Shown here piece by piece: positions 21,620 to 32,234 of a stretch of 64,000 nt of DNA. Numbering within the stretch: position 1 is the stretch's first letter; every line of letters starts with the position of its first letter. Source of the DNA: Haliclona indistincta (taxonomy: Eukaryota; Porifera; Demospongiae; Haplosclerida; Chalinidae); assembly GCA_964017065.1 (NCBI GenBank), contig OZ024786.1, positions 7,321,047 to 7,385,046 of the forward strand, read 5' to 3'. A model generated the notes under the pieces. It did no database searches. It had not been told where the DNA came from and was given only the letters and a program-made list of their open reading frames with translations. Made by a program: the position numbers and the translations under genes.

Positions 21620-22186
21620 TCACGACACATTGATAGTTATTAGAATTAATGGTTGCACATGTGATTCATTAGCCATTGGCTGTGAATTTTGTAGCAGATT
21701 TTTCTGCATGTCTACAGCATTCTCGCTTTGGCAATTATAAATGTTCAACTGCTTTGTCAGTAGGACTGCCCTGTCTTTTTGAAGTTGTTTAGCTATGAAG
21801 ATTACAGTTGAAAGGACTGCTTTTGTTGGTTGTGTAGACACTTCATAGAAAAAGCAGATTTCAAACTTATCTGTGCTGGACTCTGGCAATCAATGTGATT
21901 TAGTATTGCTATGTGCATGTTGTAGCATGGTTTGCATATGATGTCTTTTGGCAGTATTTGAACACTAAACTCATCTAGGCTATGTCTTGTAAATGCATTC
22001 CGCCAAGCTTTGGGTTTTGCTCCATGGTCAGCACATGGGATTGGGGTGTGTAGACGACAGATAACTGATAGGTGATAATAAGGAGAACTAACAGTGTCTT
22101 CATCCAAGTCACTTTCATAGTGATAGTTCTTTTCATCTACTTTTGACTTGCCTGACGACCAGAGAGATGTCAGTGTGACCGTTCCA
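21620..22186 (-). pseudogene. Zinc-binding gene fragment of unknown family
   Basis: The minus strand reads DLDEDTVSSPYYHLSVICRL, AFTRHSLDEFSVQIL and KDIICKPCYNMHIAIL. After a frame change it continues PESSTDKFEICFFYE. The CRLH...D.IC..CY..H pattern suggests a zinc-binding N-terminal domain (somewhat like ZAD modules or unnamed metazoan families). A TTAA-flanked insertion begins right at its upstream end. Not functional as it stands. Confidence 0.4.
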
Positions 22187-22192
22187 GGTTAA

Positions 22193-22837
22193 GGGTGCAG
22201 GCCCTAACTACCATTAACTTATGCAGGAATGCACACAGGGTGGTGCTATGTTATCATAAACAAGCCCACAATGACCACAGATAACATTATTCATAACATC
22301 ATGGTAACAAGTGCGTATTCAGCTAGACTGGTACAGTAAATTCCAACGGCTAGATCAACGATTCTTTTGCATAACTCGATAAAAGTCGATCTGTGTTCAT
22401 CAAAATCTATTCAAATTTGGAATATAGCTTCTACAACACGTGCTCTAGACCGTAACAGAGAGATTTTTCAAACAATCCGCATACAACATGTCAAACAGTA
22501 TTACTTCGATATAAAAATCGAATTTCTTAGCTCTGCATATTGCGCATCTAAAAAAGCTCTCTGTTGCTGTCTTGCCCTGGCCAAGATGCACATAATAGTG
22601 TGAACTCGGTTTCTACAAACAATTCAACGGTGAGTTTTATCGACTAGAAGGTGTTATTTTTATACACGGCGCAGTTATATAGCCGTACTGCTTCTAGCGT
22701 TCTGTGTTGCATAATAGACTACGCTCGTAGTAGCCTTTACACTAGCGCTTGTTTTATTGTGACAACTATCATAGTTTCAGAGATATGAGGCCTTAGCAAC
22801 CAAGCAAAAATTCGTGCGTGGGCGTGTGCCTGCACCC
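22193..22837. mobile_element. piggyBac-type MITE with TTAA target duplication
   Basis: The element begins GGGTGCAGGC and ends GCCTGCACCC, a perfect 10-bp inverted terminal repeat. TTAA flanks it directly on both sides (22189-22192 and 22838-22841). TTAA duplication is the signature of piggyBac transposition. At 645 bp it has no transposase and would be non-autonomous. Confidence 0.7.
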
Positions 22838-22841
22838 TTAA

Positions 22842-23700
22842 GCATTACTACTGCACTCTGTAGCTGTTTTTCTTGATTTAGATCATTGTGCAATATCTGC
22901 TGTTGTTGTTGATTGAATTGAGGATGGTACTGTGCGCCAGGATGCAGAAACCTGAATTTTTTCAACACCATATTTGCAGCTGCGTATGGAGATCGCAATA
23001 ATAATTATTATTCGTAATAATTTACACACAACTAATTATTATAACTTTTTTGATTGAATAGCTCGCCTTAACATAACAGCAGACCGGCTGTCTGAGTAAA
23101 GCATTTTCCAATTCCCTTACACGTTGTATCTTCTTGCTACATTCTAGTGCTTCATCATAGACTTGTCTCTTAGCTTTTTCACACTTCATTTGGTAGAGAC
23201 AAGCTTTATCGGCCAAAATACGATTACAATTAGTTAAATACTGAATGAGGTAATCTCCTTGTAGTTTGGAACCATCGAACTCATAGCATTTATGTCAATG
23301 CTTACTTCAAAGGCACACAGAAACAATTACAGCATGGTTTTGAATATCATTAATATTGTTCCTCATCTACATGCATGTCGCTCTAGGCTACTGGTACGGG
23401 GCTTTTCGGATTAGTGAGGATGTACTGTATTCGATCAGATACCTTTAACCAAAAAATTCAATAGTTTGCACACAGAGAATAGTTCATTGCATGTCTAGCA
23501 ATAAATCTCAATATCTTGTACTAGTTCAAAACAGCAATGATCGTACTCTCCATCATGAATACAAGAATTGTTTTTGAATCGTCTGATGTCACTGCTCCTT
23601 CAAACCAGACCAGTTCTCCTTCTTCCTCAAACCTATGATTAATTTTTTGACTGACTAAATATTCAAGGGCTTAAAGAAATTGCTCCTCATCTTCCTCAAC
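22842..23700. other. No confident gene
   Basis: A minus-strand segment at 23070-23216 could be a short coiled coil (MADKACLYQMKCEKAKRQVY...CSKKIQRVRELENALL), and one at 22842-22960 is glutamine-rich. Neither has family support. Confidence 0.3.
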
Positions 23701-23739
23701 TTGTGCCTCATAAATCACTACACAGACAATCCTGGTAAA

Positions 23740-23815
23740 CAGCAAAGGGCTGCATAAAGATTCTCTCCACCTTCCTTGCTGTAAAGCTCAGGAGAACAAT
23801 AAGACCTGGAGCAAT
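23740..23815 (-). pseudogene. Short RecQ-like fragment
   Basis: About 45 bases (TTCTCTCCACCTTCCTTGC type) resemble 31556-31605 in the clearer RecQ relic, where they encode the SPEAL motif; here the minus strand reads YCSPELYSKEGG. Too short to stand alone. Confidence 0.3.
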
Positions 23816-23917
23816 AATTAATATTCGTACATTTGTTCCTTTAGGATCTTCCCTATCCTTCATACAAGCTGGATAGCGTGCCCGGAAAACTTCCTTCAGC
23901 ACTTAAGGATAAATGTA

Positions 23918-24354
23918 CGTCGGCAGGAGCCCATAACGAGAAGGAGCGTCCAACGTGCAGGACCAACCTATGACCAAAATCCTTAAGTAGGAAGTCCATA
24001 TATGGGGACCGCTGTGTAAACTGTTGGGTTAACATTAACGATATTCATAACTACTTCGTTTTCGTAGTAACATACGTACACAACCACGAGTACGAGTACG
24101 ATCGAGTGCTAGTTCAGCGGTACGCGGTGCATGAAGTATGGAACCAGCTGTCAGCGTTGTAGATGTCGAAACAACACCTACTACACCTCTTTCGGGCCAG
24201 AAGCGGGCACACACGGCTGACCATGTTTACTGGGCATTTACGCGACGTACAATTACACGTAGGACTTTCTACTTGAGGATTTTGGTCATAGGTTGGTACC
24301 GAGGAAATGTATTAGTGTTGGACGCTCCTTCTCGTTATGGGCTCCTGACGTCGG
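23918..24354. repeat. Imperfect inverted duplication
   Basis: The segment 23918-23997 (AGGAGCCCATAACGAGAAGG core) returns inverted at 24262-24354 with a 13-16 base insertion in the right arm. The spacer of about 264 bases includes a plus-strand start-like stretch at 24138 (MEPAVSVVDVETTPTTPLSG). It may be a fold-back element or a tail-to-tail duplication. Confidence 0.7.
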
Positions 24355-24364
24355 TTGTCCTCCC

Positions 24365-25120
24365 TTACTTGTCTTTCCTATAGTCTTCTGTGATCCATAC
24401 TACACGCACAAGATGACAAAATAAATAGTATGCCGTGACGTGAATGTTTACCCAAAGCAATCCATAGATCCGGTTGTACATGTTCTTCCTGCCTTCTTCC
24501 CCTGTTCCCTTGTTGTATGAACGGATGAACTTATCCAGATCGGGAGGTGTGCTATCAAAACTGTTGTTATAGCAAAACCACAAGTGTTTCACATGAATAG
24601 CAATGTTGCAATGCTTACCCGTTAGCTACAAAAGCCTTATTCAGTTGGTCTAGACATACTTCCAGACCACCAGCTGGGCTATGACTCCTGCTCCTTGACC
24701 TGCTTGCTGCCATGTGGTCCTGTCTATGATGCGTGGGCACTGTACTACGTAGGCACTACGTATTACGTGGAAACGTGTTACTGTACGTGAGACTTGCAAA
24801 AAACGTAGTGTGTATGAAGGTGTTAATATGTACACAATCAAAACATAGCAACAAAGGCTAATATTTGCACTAAAATATCTCCACAATGCAAGTGAATTCG
24901 GAATTTTTACTTGGTAATAGTACTTATCTCAACCACAAAAACAAACTACTAGAAAATGAACCAAATTTGAGGGCTGACCCTTGAGGGTCGTACCACCTAA
25001 ACAAGTTTTCTAATTATAATTATAATAAAGAATCTACAATCTACATGTGTTTATAGTTCACTAGATAAGAATTCTCGCCATTCTTCTACTAATCCCACCA
25101 GTCAGAGTCCAATATGGCAA
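24365..25120. other. No confident gene
   Basis: A minus-strand frame at 24365-24592 is open (RSYNKGTGEEGRKNMYNRIY) without family support. The rest is AT-rich. Confidence 0.3.
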
Positions 25121-25259
25121 TTTCTCTATTCTCTTCTCTTTTGGCAATCTTTTTTCGTGTTTCAAATTCTGCTTAGTGTGCCTTGCTTTCTTTTTCCAAA
25201 TACTTTATCGGAGCACTGGGGAGAGCGTTTCAATGTCCTTCACTAGCGAATTTCTCGGA

Positions 25260-25600
25260 GCAAATTCCATTGACTGTGCATAGTGCTTACAGTCAGATTG
25301 GAGTGAAATAAGACGACTTCATCAGTTATGTAGTCTGTCCAGTTTGCCACTCTGTGTACGAGGCAAAGCATTATTGTTGTGAGTTGCAATAAACTTTGTT
25401 TATGTAGGTGCTTGCCTCGGATTTCAACTTTGAAACTATCTGCTTACTTTCTTGAGGTGGTACATCGAGATTCTTCGTTTTATCGGCAGTATTCTGCCCG
25501 AGCATGAAAAGAAGGAATTTTTTGAGTAAGCAAACGGGTTCTTGGCGGGTTTACATGACTGAGCTGTTCGAGTTCTACTTGAGTGATCAGCCAGGTGAGA
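25260..25600 (+). pseudogene. Zinc-ribbon-type transposon gene fragment
   Basis: The plus strand reads IPLTVHSAYSQIGV, then a stop, then DDFISYVVCPVCHSVYEAKHY at about 25310-25375. The phrase yvvCp.ChslY resembles the N-terminal zinc-binding part of a repetitive gene family in lower metazoans. Downstream frames are broken. Confidence 0.35.
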
Positions 25601-26159
25601 CCGATTAGTTCCTACACAACTTAGTGATCCTTAGTGATGGTGTGCGTTCACTTAGTGATAGTACAATCACAAACATACACTACACAGCCGACATTCTACA
25701 CCTAAATCACATCATTCCACTAATAACAGTCCATCACATCTCTCCGTTCTTATCTCTTCCATCTCTCGGAAAAAAATTAGTTGGATGGACGACTATTACA
25801 CGTCAAATGACAGTTTTTCGGAGCGGAATCCGTAGAAACAGCACTGTTGGCTTTCGTCAGTTGAATGTGATGCGAAGCGTGTTTGCAGCCATCTTAGTGC
25901 TATAAATGCCAAAGTGTGCAATATGGGATTTATAGCATGGGCGGCATCTTTGATTTTTTACCTAGGTACACTTTGAAGACAGTTCCCAATGTGTTTGATG
26001 CCCACTTTCACTATAATATTATGTTCTCTTCTCCAGATGTTCATGATGACTTCAGTTCCAATATCAAGAGTCTGACCCAGCTAACACATGTCCTGATGAA
26101 AAATGACCATTTCTTGCATGTTGTTTGGTTGTCATAGATTATACCTGTACCCTGTCATT

Positions 26160-26905
26160 TAAGTCAACATCTCCTGACCATACACCTATTGTAGATTCAC
26201 ATAGACCTTTACAGATGAGATACACGAACCTTCTATGACCTTTTCAACCAGAAATTTACATGCATAACTTTGGCTACATCGACTCCATCAGTTTAATCCA
26301 CCACCAAGCATCTTGGGTTGGACTTTGACGCTCTCTGTAGTACTGATATCTGAAGATTACATGTATACATACACTTGAATTATCTAACTAGTGACTTCTG
26401 CACCTGTATTTCAGAAGTAATGGTAATGTCACTGCTAGCAATATCTTGGCGATTTGTACGCTCAGACAGTCACGGAGTATTGACCAATCAAGCAAGCTTA
26501 AGAATATTTGTTTAAATTTGTGTTTTGTTATAAAATTGTGTTGTCAATTATACTTTATTATCATTACTACACATAATAATACTATTCCTAACAAACTTAA
26601 AATAACCGATGCTATGTTAGCACCAAGCAAAGAGCAAAACGTGCATTCATAGCTAGCTCGTAGTAACTGCATGGGGTGAGTGTGAAATTCACTCTATTAC
26701 TGAAAGTGTAGTTCACTCCAAATAAGGAGTGAATATGCTGATTATCGTAAGGAATGACTCACTGCAAAAGCTAACACAAGCTTAAGTAGACCGAATCCTG
26801 CTTGCGAATTAAAATAACTATTGTCATGCTCACCCACAGCAATCAATTGGGACTAATGTACTAATTGTGGTAACATAATTATATCACTCTAAAACATTAT
26901 AATTT
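26160..26905. other. No gene recognised
   Basis: The stretch is AT-rich, with short repeats of TTCACTC near 26680-26730. Confidence 0.3.
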
Positions 26906-26908
26906 AAA

Positions 26909-27998
26909 ATGCTCACAAACGTAAAATACTCTTTGGCGTCTCTGCAGAGACACCAAAGAGTATGCAGAAACAGGAAAAGCAAGTGCACACACAGGAAAAG
27001 CAAGAGTATGCAGCACACAGGAACAGCAAGTGCACTACACTACACACCAGAATCACCATCAGGGCTCAGTGTCAAACAGCTTTTAGAAACATCTACAAAG
27101 CCAACCCAACTTGTGGTTCGACTACCTAAAGGGGGACAGGTACATTTACTATAGAGCAACATAGAAGAAATAATTATCTATTACATTTACAATTCCTTTA
27201 GCCCATCAACCTGGAACCTGTTGTAAATACAAGGGTACCTACTGTAGCAGCTAGCCAAAAGACAGTGCACAGAAGAGTGCAATCAATCTCTGAGGCCAGA
27301 AAGGCAGTAGGAATTGAACTGCAAGACGAAGTGAGAGCTCTGTCTTCATTAGCTAGGCAAGAGCTACTGAGAGAGGTGGGTCTGCCGATCGAGATATCAG
27401 TTGAGCATTGCTTGGCTATGAAATCAAGCCTGGCAATTTCATGGAATAAGCTCCGCACTCTCAAGAGGTCCGCATTTCAATGCCAACTTCATGTTGTAAC
27501 AAATAATATTCGGATGGTTGAAGATCTTTAATGTATCAATTGTGAGTGAGCAAAAGCAGAGGACGATTGCTCATGAAGAGGCTGGTGACAATATCACCAG
27601 CGAGATGGTCCCCTTTGTCTTCACCGAAGCAGGCAAGGAAGCTTTCTGTGAAGTACCATTAGTCTATGTGAGTAATTTGATGGCCAGCGTAGGTGACAGG
27701 CTAACGGCACATCTCAGGTACAAGTTTAATAACTAATGAAAGTATTATTGGGCTATGTAATGTATACAGCACAGAGGGAGGTCTAACATGGCATGGTGCT
27801 ATACCTACCAGTGAAATCTGGATCAAACTTGGGAGAGAAAAGGGCCATGGGAGTTTCAAACTCAACATGCAGGTCATAAACACATCATATCCAAACTCGA
27901 TAAATAACACAACCGTCCTCGCTGTATAAAAGGTTAGTGACACTCCAACGAATCTGCGCACAGCCCTAAACCAGTACCAGATACACGTGGGCAGACAG
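26909..27998 (+). pseudogene. Decayed spliced gene of a repetitive metazoan family
   Basis: An exon at 26909-27140 (ends RLPKGGQ, donor GTACAT) is followed by an acceptor at about 27200 and an exon reading RVQSISEARKAVGIEL, ARQELLREVGLPIEI and LAMKSSLAISWNKLRTLKR. A frame change at about 27510 leads to WLKIFNVSIVSEQKQRTIA, GDNITSEMVPFVF and VYVSNLMASVG. Later pieces read WHGAIPTSEIWIKLG, REKGHGSFKLNMQVI, PNSINNTT and DTPTNLRTALNQYQ. I recall this order (iP..EIWiK.G.DKGG.SFK) from unnamed, repetitive sponge and cnidarian proteins. The trace ends at about 27998 where a Crypton-type relic starts in the same orientation. Confidence 0.5.
26926..26963. repeat. 38-bp hairpin
   Basis: ATACTCTTTGGCGTCTCTG is followed at once by its reverse complement with one mismatch. 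It lies just inside the start of the open frame at 26909. Confidence 0.8.
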
Positions 27999-28880
27999 CA
28001 TCTGCGGCTGAACTAAACGAACATCTGCAGCATTTCATCTTGGAGGCAAACAGGCAGGACGGTTGTCCCTATCCACCCAATTCACTCTATCAACACTTGA
28101 AAGAGACCGGCTGATCTCTATTCTAGACTCAGAGAATCTGGATATTTCCAATCTCGCCAGGTGCTTGATGCCAGGATGAAAGAGTTGACATCGAAGCGGT
28201 TGGGGACAGTCAAGAAGCGAGCACAGCCATTGACACCAGAGCAAGAAGATTACTTATGGGATCAATGAATATTTGGTACAGGTAATGCCGAGAGTATGCT
28301 CAACACAGTCTTTTGGTACGACTGCAAATGCTTTGGTTTGCGTGGTGGTGATGAACACAGGAACCTAGAAGTTGAACAGTATTCTATTGATCACGATGAG
28401 AAAGGCAGGTATCTTCATTTTGTTGGTAGACTGTCCAAAAACTACCAGGGTGGTTTGCAACATAGAAGAATTCAGAATAATGACCTGTGTATCTACAGCA
28501 CACCAAAGAGGAGCGATCGTTGCATTGTTGTTCTCAGAATATCTATCTCTTGTTCCCAAAAGCGGTCCAGTCTACAGGAGACTTATTAAAAATTCAAGCC
28601 CTCCCAAATTTTCCCAACAGTGGCTTGGACGCAACACACTGGCAACTATTGTCAAGAGTTTCTGTATCAAAGCTGGGTTCACTGGAAACTATACCAATCA
28701 CAGTGGAAAGGTCACCTGTGCTACTAGTTTGTTTCGCAGTGGAGTGGATGAGCAGTTGATTAAGAAGCAAACAAGTCATCGAAGCGATGCAGTTTGAGCA
28801 TACAAGAGAACCAGCTCAGAACAAGATGCGATGGTTTCCAATATTCTGCAGCCTCCTCAACCCAAGAAGCCAGAGAAAGA
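27998..28880 (+). pseudogene. Crypton-type (DUF3504) tyrosine recombinase relic
   Basis: The plus strand reads LNEHLQHFILEANRQDG, YPPNSLYQHL, LDARMKELTSKRLG, PLTPEQEDYLWDQ and then LNTVFWYDCKCFGLRGGDEH, RNLEVEQYSI, LGRNTLATIVKSFCIKAGF, TNHSGKVTCATSLFRSGVDE and QLIKKQTSHRSDAV. This matches the catalytic domain of Crypton-derived proteins (ZMYM, QRICH1 and KCTD1 kin): Arg in GLR..DEHRN, the TNHS block with Lys in the place of the usual second Arg, and HRS. A TGA at 28795-28797 precedes by one codon the AYKR Tyr codon (28801), the presumed nucleophile. Several frame changes occur upstream, so it is dead. Confidence 0.75.
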
Positions 28881-29114
28881 AATGAGCCACCTTCTGAACG
28901 ATCAATACCACTTCCAGGAGGGGTGAACATCTCGTTTTCATTCTACAACAAAAACTGAGCAAACTTCACACAATGTATTTATTCAGCTTTCATTATTTAC
29001 TCGGCTGCATTTCACTTACTCAGCTGCATTTCATTTATTCAGCTGCATTTCATGACCAGTATTAAAAGGTGCATAAAAATCTGATTGTTCAGAATAGCTT
29101 TAGCATGGTACAAG

Positions 29115-29276
29115 TAAGATATATCCCGTGTTAGCGTGATATCCGACCCGTTATATCCCTCAGAAAGGGCAATCGCTCTCGTGAAGCCTCGGAGGTGCCT
29201 CGGCTTCACTCGAGCGCTTGCCCTTTCCCGGGGGATATAACGGGTCGTATATCCCGCTGACGCGAGATATATCTTA
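29115..29276. mobile_element. Palindromic fold-back MITE
   Basis: The 162-bp segment starts TAAGATATATCCCG and ends with the near reverse complement; the arms (about 79 bases) pair at roughly four of five positions across a G/C-rich centre. A related half lies at about 30940-31040 (GGTTATATCCCGCTGGAAAGG). No clear target duplication was found. Confidence 0.75.
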
Positions 29277-29948
29277 CACTGAAGGAGAGGCGGCAGTAGT
29301 GCGTGGTGGAGATGGGAAAGATTGCCATGTGCGTCTCGGTGGCAAGCACTGCGCTGGGAAGATTTCTGAGATCAGTTAGTACGCGTGCTAGAGCACCCAT
29401 TGCATCTATTGTACTTTGATTCAGGAACAAAACAAGAGATTGAAGCTAAAGAGCACTTGATAGTGCTGCAAGCAGTAAGTAAGACAGTGATGTGATTGCT
29501 TGTGTTATATGCTTTGTTTCATCAGGAGAGACAGAGAGTGTGCTCACCAAGAAGTCCAGAAAAAGAAAAGGTAAAAAAAAACAATTTGACTATCACACTT
29601 CTATACTGATGTTGTAGTGTTCCATACTAAGCAACAGCTGATCTTTGGTATGCAGTAGTTATGATAACATCATAACACATGTAATTGGCTACTTACATGT
29701 GTACAATATAAATTCCTACTTAATGTATTGTATAATGCATTGCACATTGCCACACATAGTAAGTAATCAATGTACACTAAAGCATTGGTATCCATACAGT
29801 AACATTGTGCTAACCCATTTACTCGTCAATCCTTCAACACAAGATGAGAATTTGATCACACAAGATGCTATGCTATCTAATACTTAATATTATTGATTGA
29901 ATTATGAACACATGTGATTATGTAATAAACAGTGAACCAATTCTACAG

Positions 29949-30272
29949 TTATTGGACAGGTAGTGCATAGTCTCTATTTCTTCTTTCTCTTTTTCTACTT
30001 TCTGTTTCTGACTTTCTAATACCTTTTTCTCTATTTCCACTCTCTGCATCTCTTTTCAACTTGCTCTTCTCTGATTGGTATTTGTCTTTCTCTCGCATCT
30101 GATTCCTTACTTCCGCCTCTTCCCTCTCCCTAGCTTCCAATCGTATTCTCTCTTTAATTGTGTCGTTTTCTCTTTTCACCAGACCTCTCAGCCAATTTAC
30201 TTCATTCCACAGCAATTGATTCTCTCCTTCTAAATTCCTTCCTTCCTCACCACCCCTATCCCCTTGCCACAA
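29949..30272 (-). CDS. Charged coiled-coil open frame
   Basis: The minus strand encodes about 107 residues rich in Glu, Arg and Lys (RLEAREREEAEVRNQM, REKDKYQSEKSKLKRDAESG), ending in a stop at 29949. Long coiled coils arise easily from purine-rich sequence, and there is no domain or splice support. It may be an exon of an unseen gene or chance. Confidence 0.25.
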   Translation of the reverse strand: MWQGDRGGEEGRNLEGENQLLWNEVNWLRGLVKRENDTIKERIRLEAREREEAEVRNQMREKDKYQSEKSKLKRDAESGNREKGIRKSETESRKRERRNRDYALPVQ

Positions 30273-31500
30273 CTAGTGACAAACCTAAAGATATCTATGT
30301 TTAGAATTATATACTAGGACATTAATGGACATGGCTCCGCTACAGAGTCAGAATGTAAAAATAGTTATACACCTATTGTAGAATCACGCAGCTAACCTTC
30401 AAAAATGTCTTGCATGATTTCAGGGATAGAGATTACCTGAGCAGATGTCAAACTATTTATGTCCATTAACACTTACCTAAAATTTACTCCTGTATCAACT
30501 GATGTCTGTATACAACACAGAAACAATGCACCGATCATATGTAATGCTCTAACTGACCTTGTGAGGAGCTGCACTGGTTTCCAGCATTTCACAATCCTCA
30601 GCATGCTCTTATTGAACTATGAACTATGAACTCTTATTCAACTGGTGATTTTATCCACCTAAGGGCACTGCTTTAGTACTTTATCAGACATACGTATACT
30701 GGTCAATACCAATATACAATAAATGGAAGTACTTATTGATGTGTTGTGGAGTATTCGCTCATGCTCTTTTTATGTTAATATTTGGCGCTTGCACAAGCAG
30801 TACATGTAGCGAGTTGCCGTTAGAGTAATAGTATTATCTGAACTCAACATGTATTAACAGCATGGAATACCAGAATGCACGACTAGCGAAGTACAACTGA
30901 TTAAATACAGTTTGGTTAATTGATCATGCGGTATGTGTAGGTTATATCCCGCTGGAAAGGGCGCGCTCAAGTCAAGTCGAGGAAGCACTGAGGGTGAAGC
31001 CCGAGTCTTTTCCGAGTCTTTACAAGAGCGCCTCTGGTCTGTGTATGACCATTACACATTCACCAAACAGACCATTCACAGCTATAGGTAGCCATCATAG
31101 CTTATTGTGCTTCTGTCATAATGTCACATGATGATATTTACATGATGATATTTTGATGATAGATTTTGACAGATTTTCAACTAATCTCGGTGCATGATCA
31201 AGCACATTTATTGTCTATTACATCTCTACACGTCACATTTTATACGGTGTAGTATCATGTGTAGTTTCAGGCAAAAGTATCATGGCAGGTGGCGTCCCAG
31301 TTTAGTGGTTTCCCTGAAAACCAAGGGATGATTGTAACCCTGTCTGGCCACTTGCCATATGATTTTGACATGCCCGGTGGTTCTAAATGGGAAGGAATGT
31401 CACTGAGGAGAGAGCTCTGGGGATATGAAGGACAGAAATCATCACACCTATAATATTATACACAATATGACAAAAATAATCCACCTGTCATGAAAATAAA
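30273..31500. other. No gene recognised
   Basis: Contains the half fold-back at 30940-31040 and otherwise unassigned AT-rich sequence. Confidence 0.35.
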
Positions 31501-31574
31501 GTTATGTCTATATTTACTATACAGACTATAATTGAAAACAATACTAGATTGAGTAAACATTCTCTCCACCTTCC

Positions 31575-31900
31575 TCATTGTAAAGCCTCAGGAGAACAGT
31601 ACAATAGTTTGTTCTTACTGATGCTGTTGTTAGTGGCAAGTAGTGTTCGCTTACTCTCTCCAAAGGATGCATTAGATGACATTATTGCAGCATCAACTCC
31701 TTTACTCTTCAAATTTGTAATCTGGTCAATCATCAAGGACACAAGACGAGATTGCACTATCACTTCTGCCGAGTTTATTGTCCATCTAAAAAGAAACAAC
31801 TTGATAACAGATTGATTTACCAAAACCGGTAGGTAGCCATGTAAAAACGTCCTTGCCTTCATAAATATGCTTGATAGAGGTAGTTGTTCAGGTTTCAAAC
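31575..31900 (-). pseudogene. RecQ-type helicase relic, ATPase lobe
   Basis: The minus strand reads KDVFTWLPTGFGKSICYQVV at 31800-31870, with a Walker A motif PTGFGKS (codons at about 31813-31833). After a stop and frame change it reads LVSLMIDQITNLKSKGVDAA, SNASFGESKRTLLA and LLYCSPEAL. In RecQ helicases these are motif I, the SPL.SLM.DQv..L...G motif Ia region and the SPE segment. The DEAH box and second lobe are missing here; second-lobe pieces occur at 13.9 and 59.7 kb. Confidence 0.75.
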
Positions 31901-32234
31901 AGAGATCTGGACAGCCAAGGCCAAAATACCATCTCCCAGAACAGTCGGTGTGCTTCTAAAATGCCCAAATTTCAGGAAATGGCCAGTCTAGAATAAATAT
32001 TGGTGACCTGCATTCGCAAAAGATTTTTTCCTTTATTATCTTAGTGAATTTTTTAGCCTGGCCAAAAAACGTCGCTTTTCCTTAGTAGGAAACTATTCTA
32101 CCTTTTGATTTTGTAATGAAAGTGTGGGATGCTTTTGCATTTTTGTGACATCCCAGTTGCAAAAGGATTTATCAATCAGTATCTTCCAGCTGTGGCCACA
32201 GCTATGGCAAACAGACTACCAGAAGATGAGTCTG

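Noticed and set aside
29206..29430. Minus-strand frame with LVFLNQSTIDAMGALARV as a gene
   Set aside because: It overlaps the fold-back element at its end and the opposite strand is open too; no support for either.
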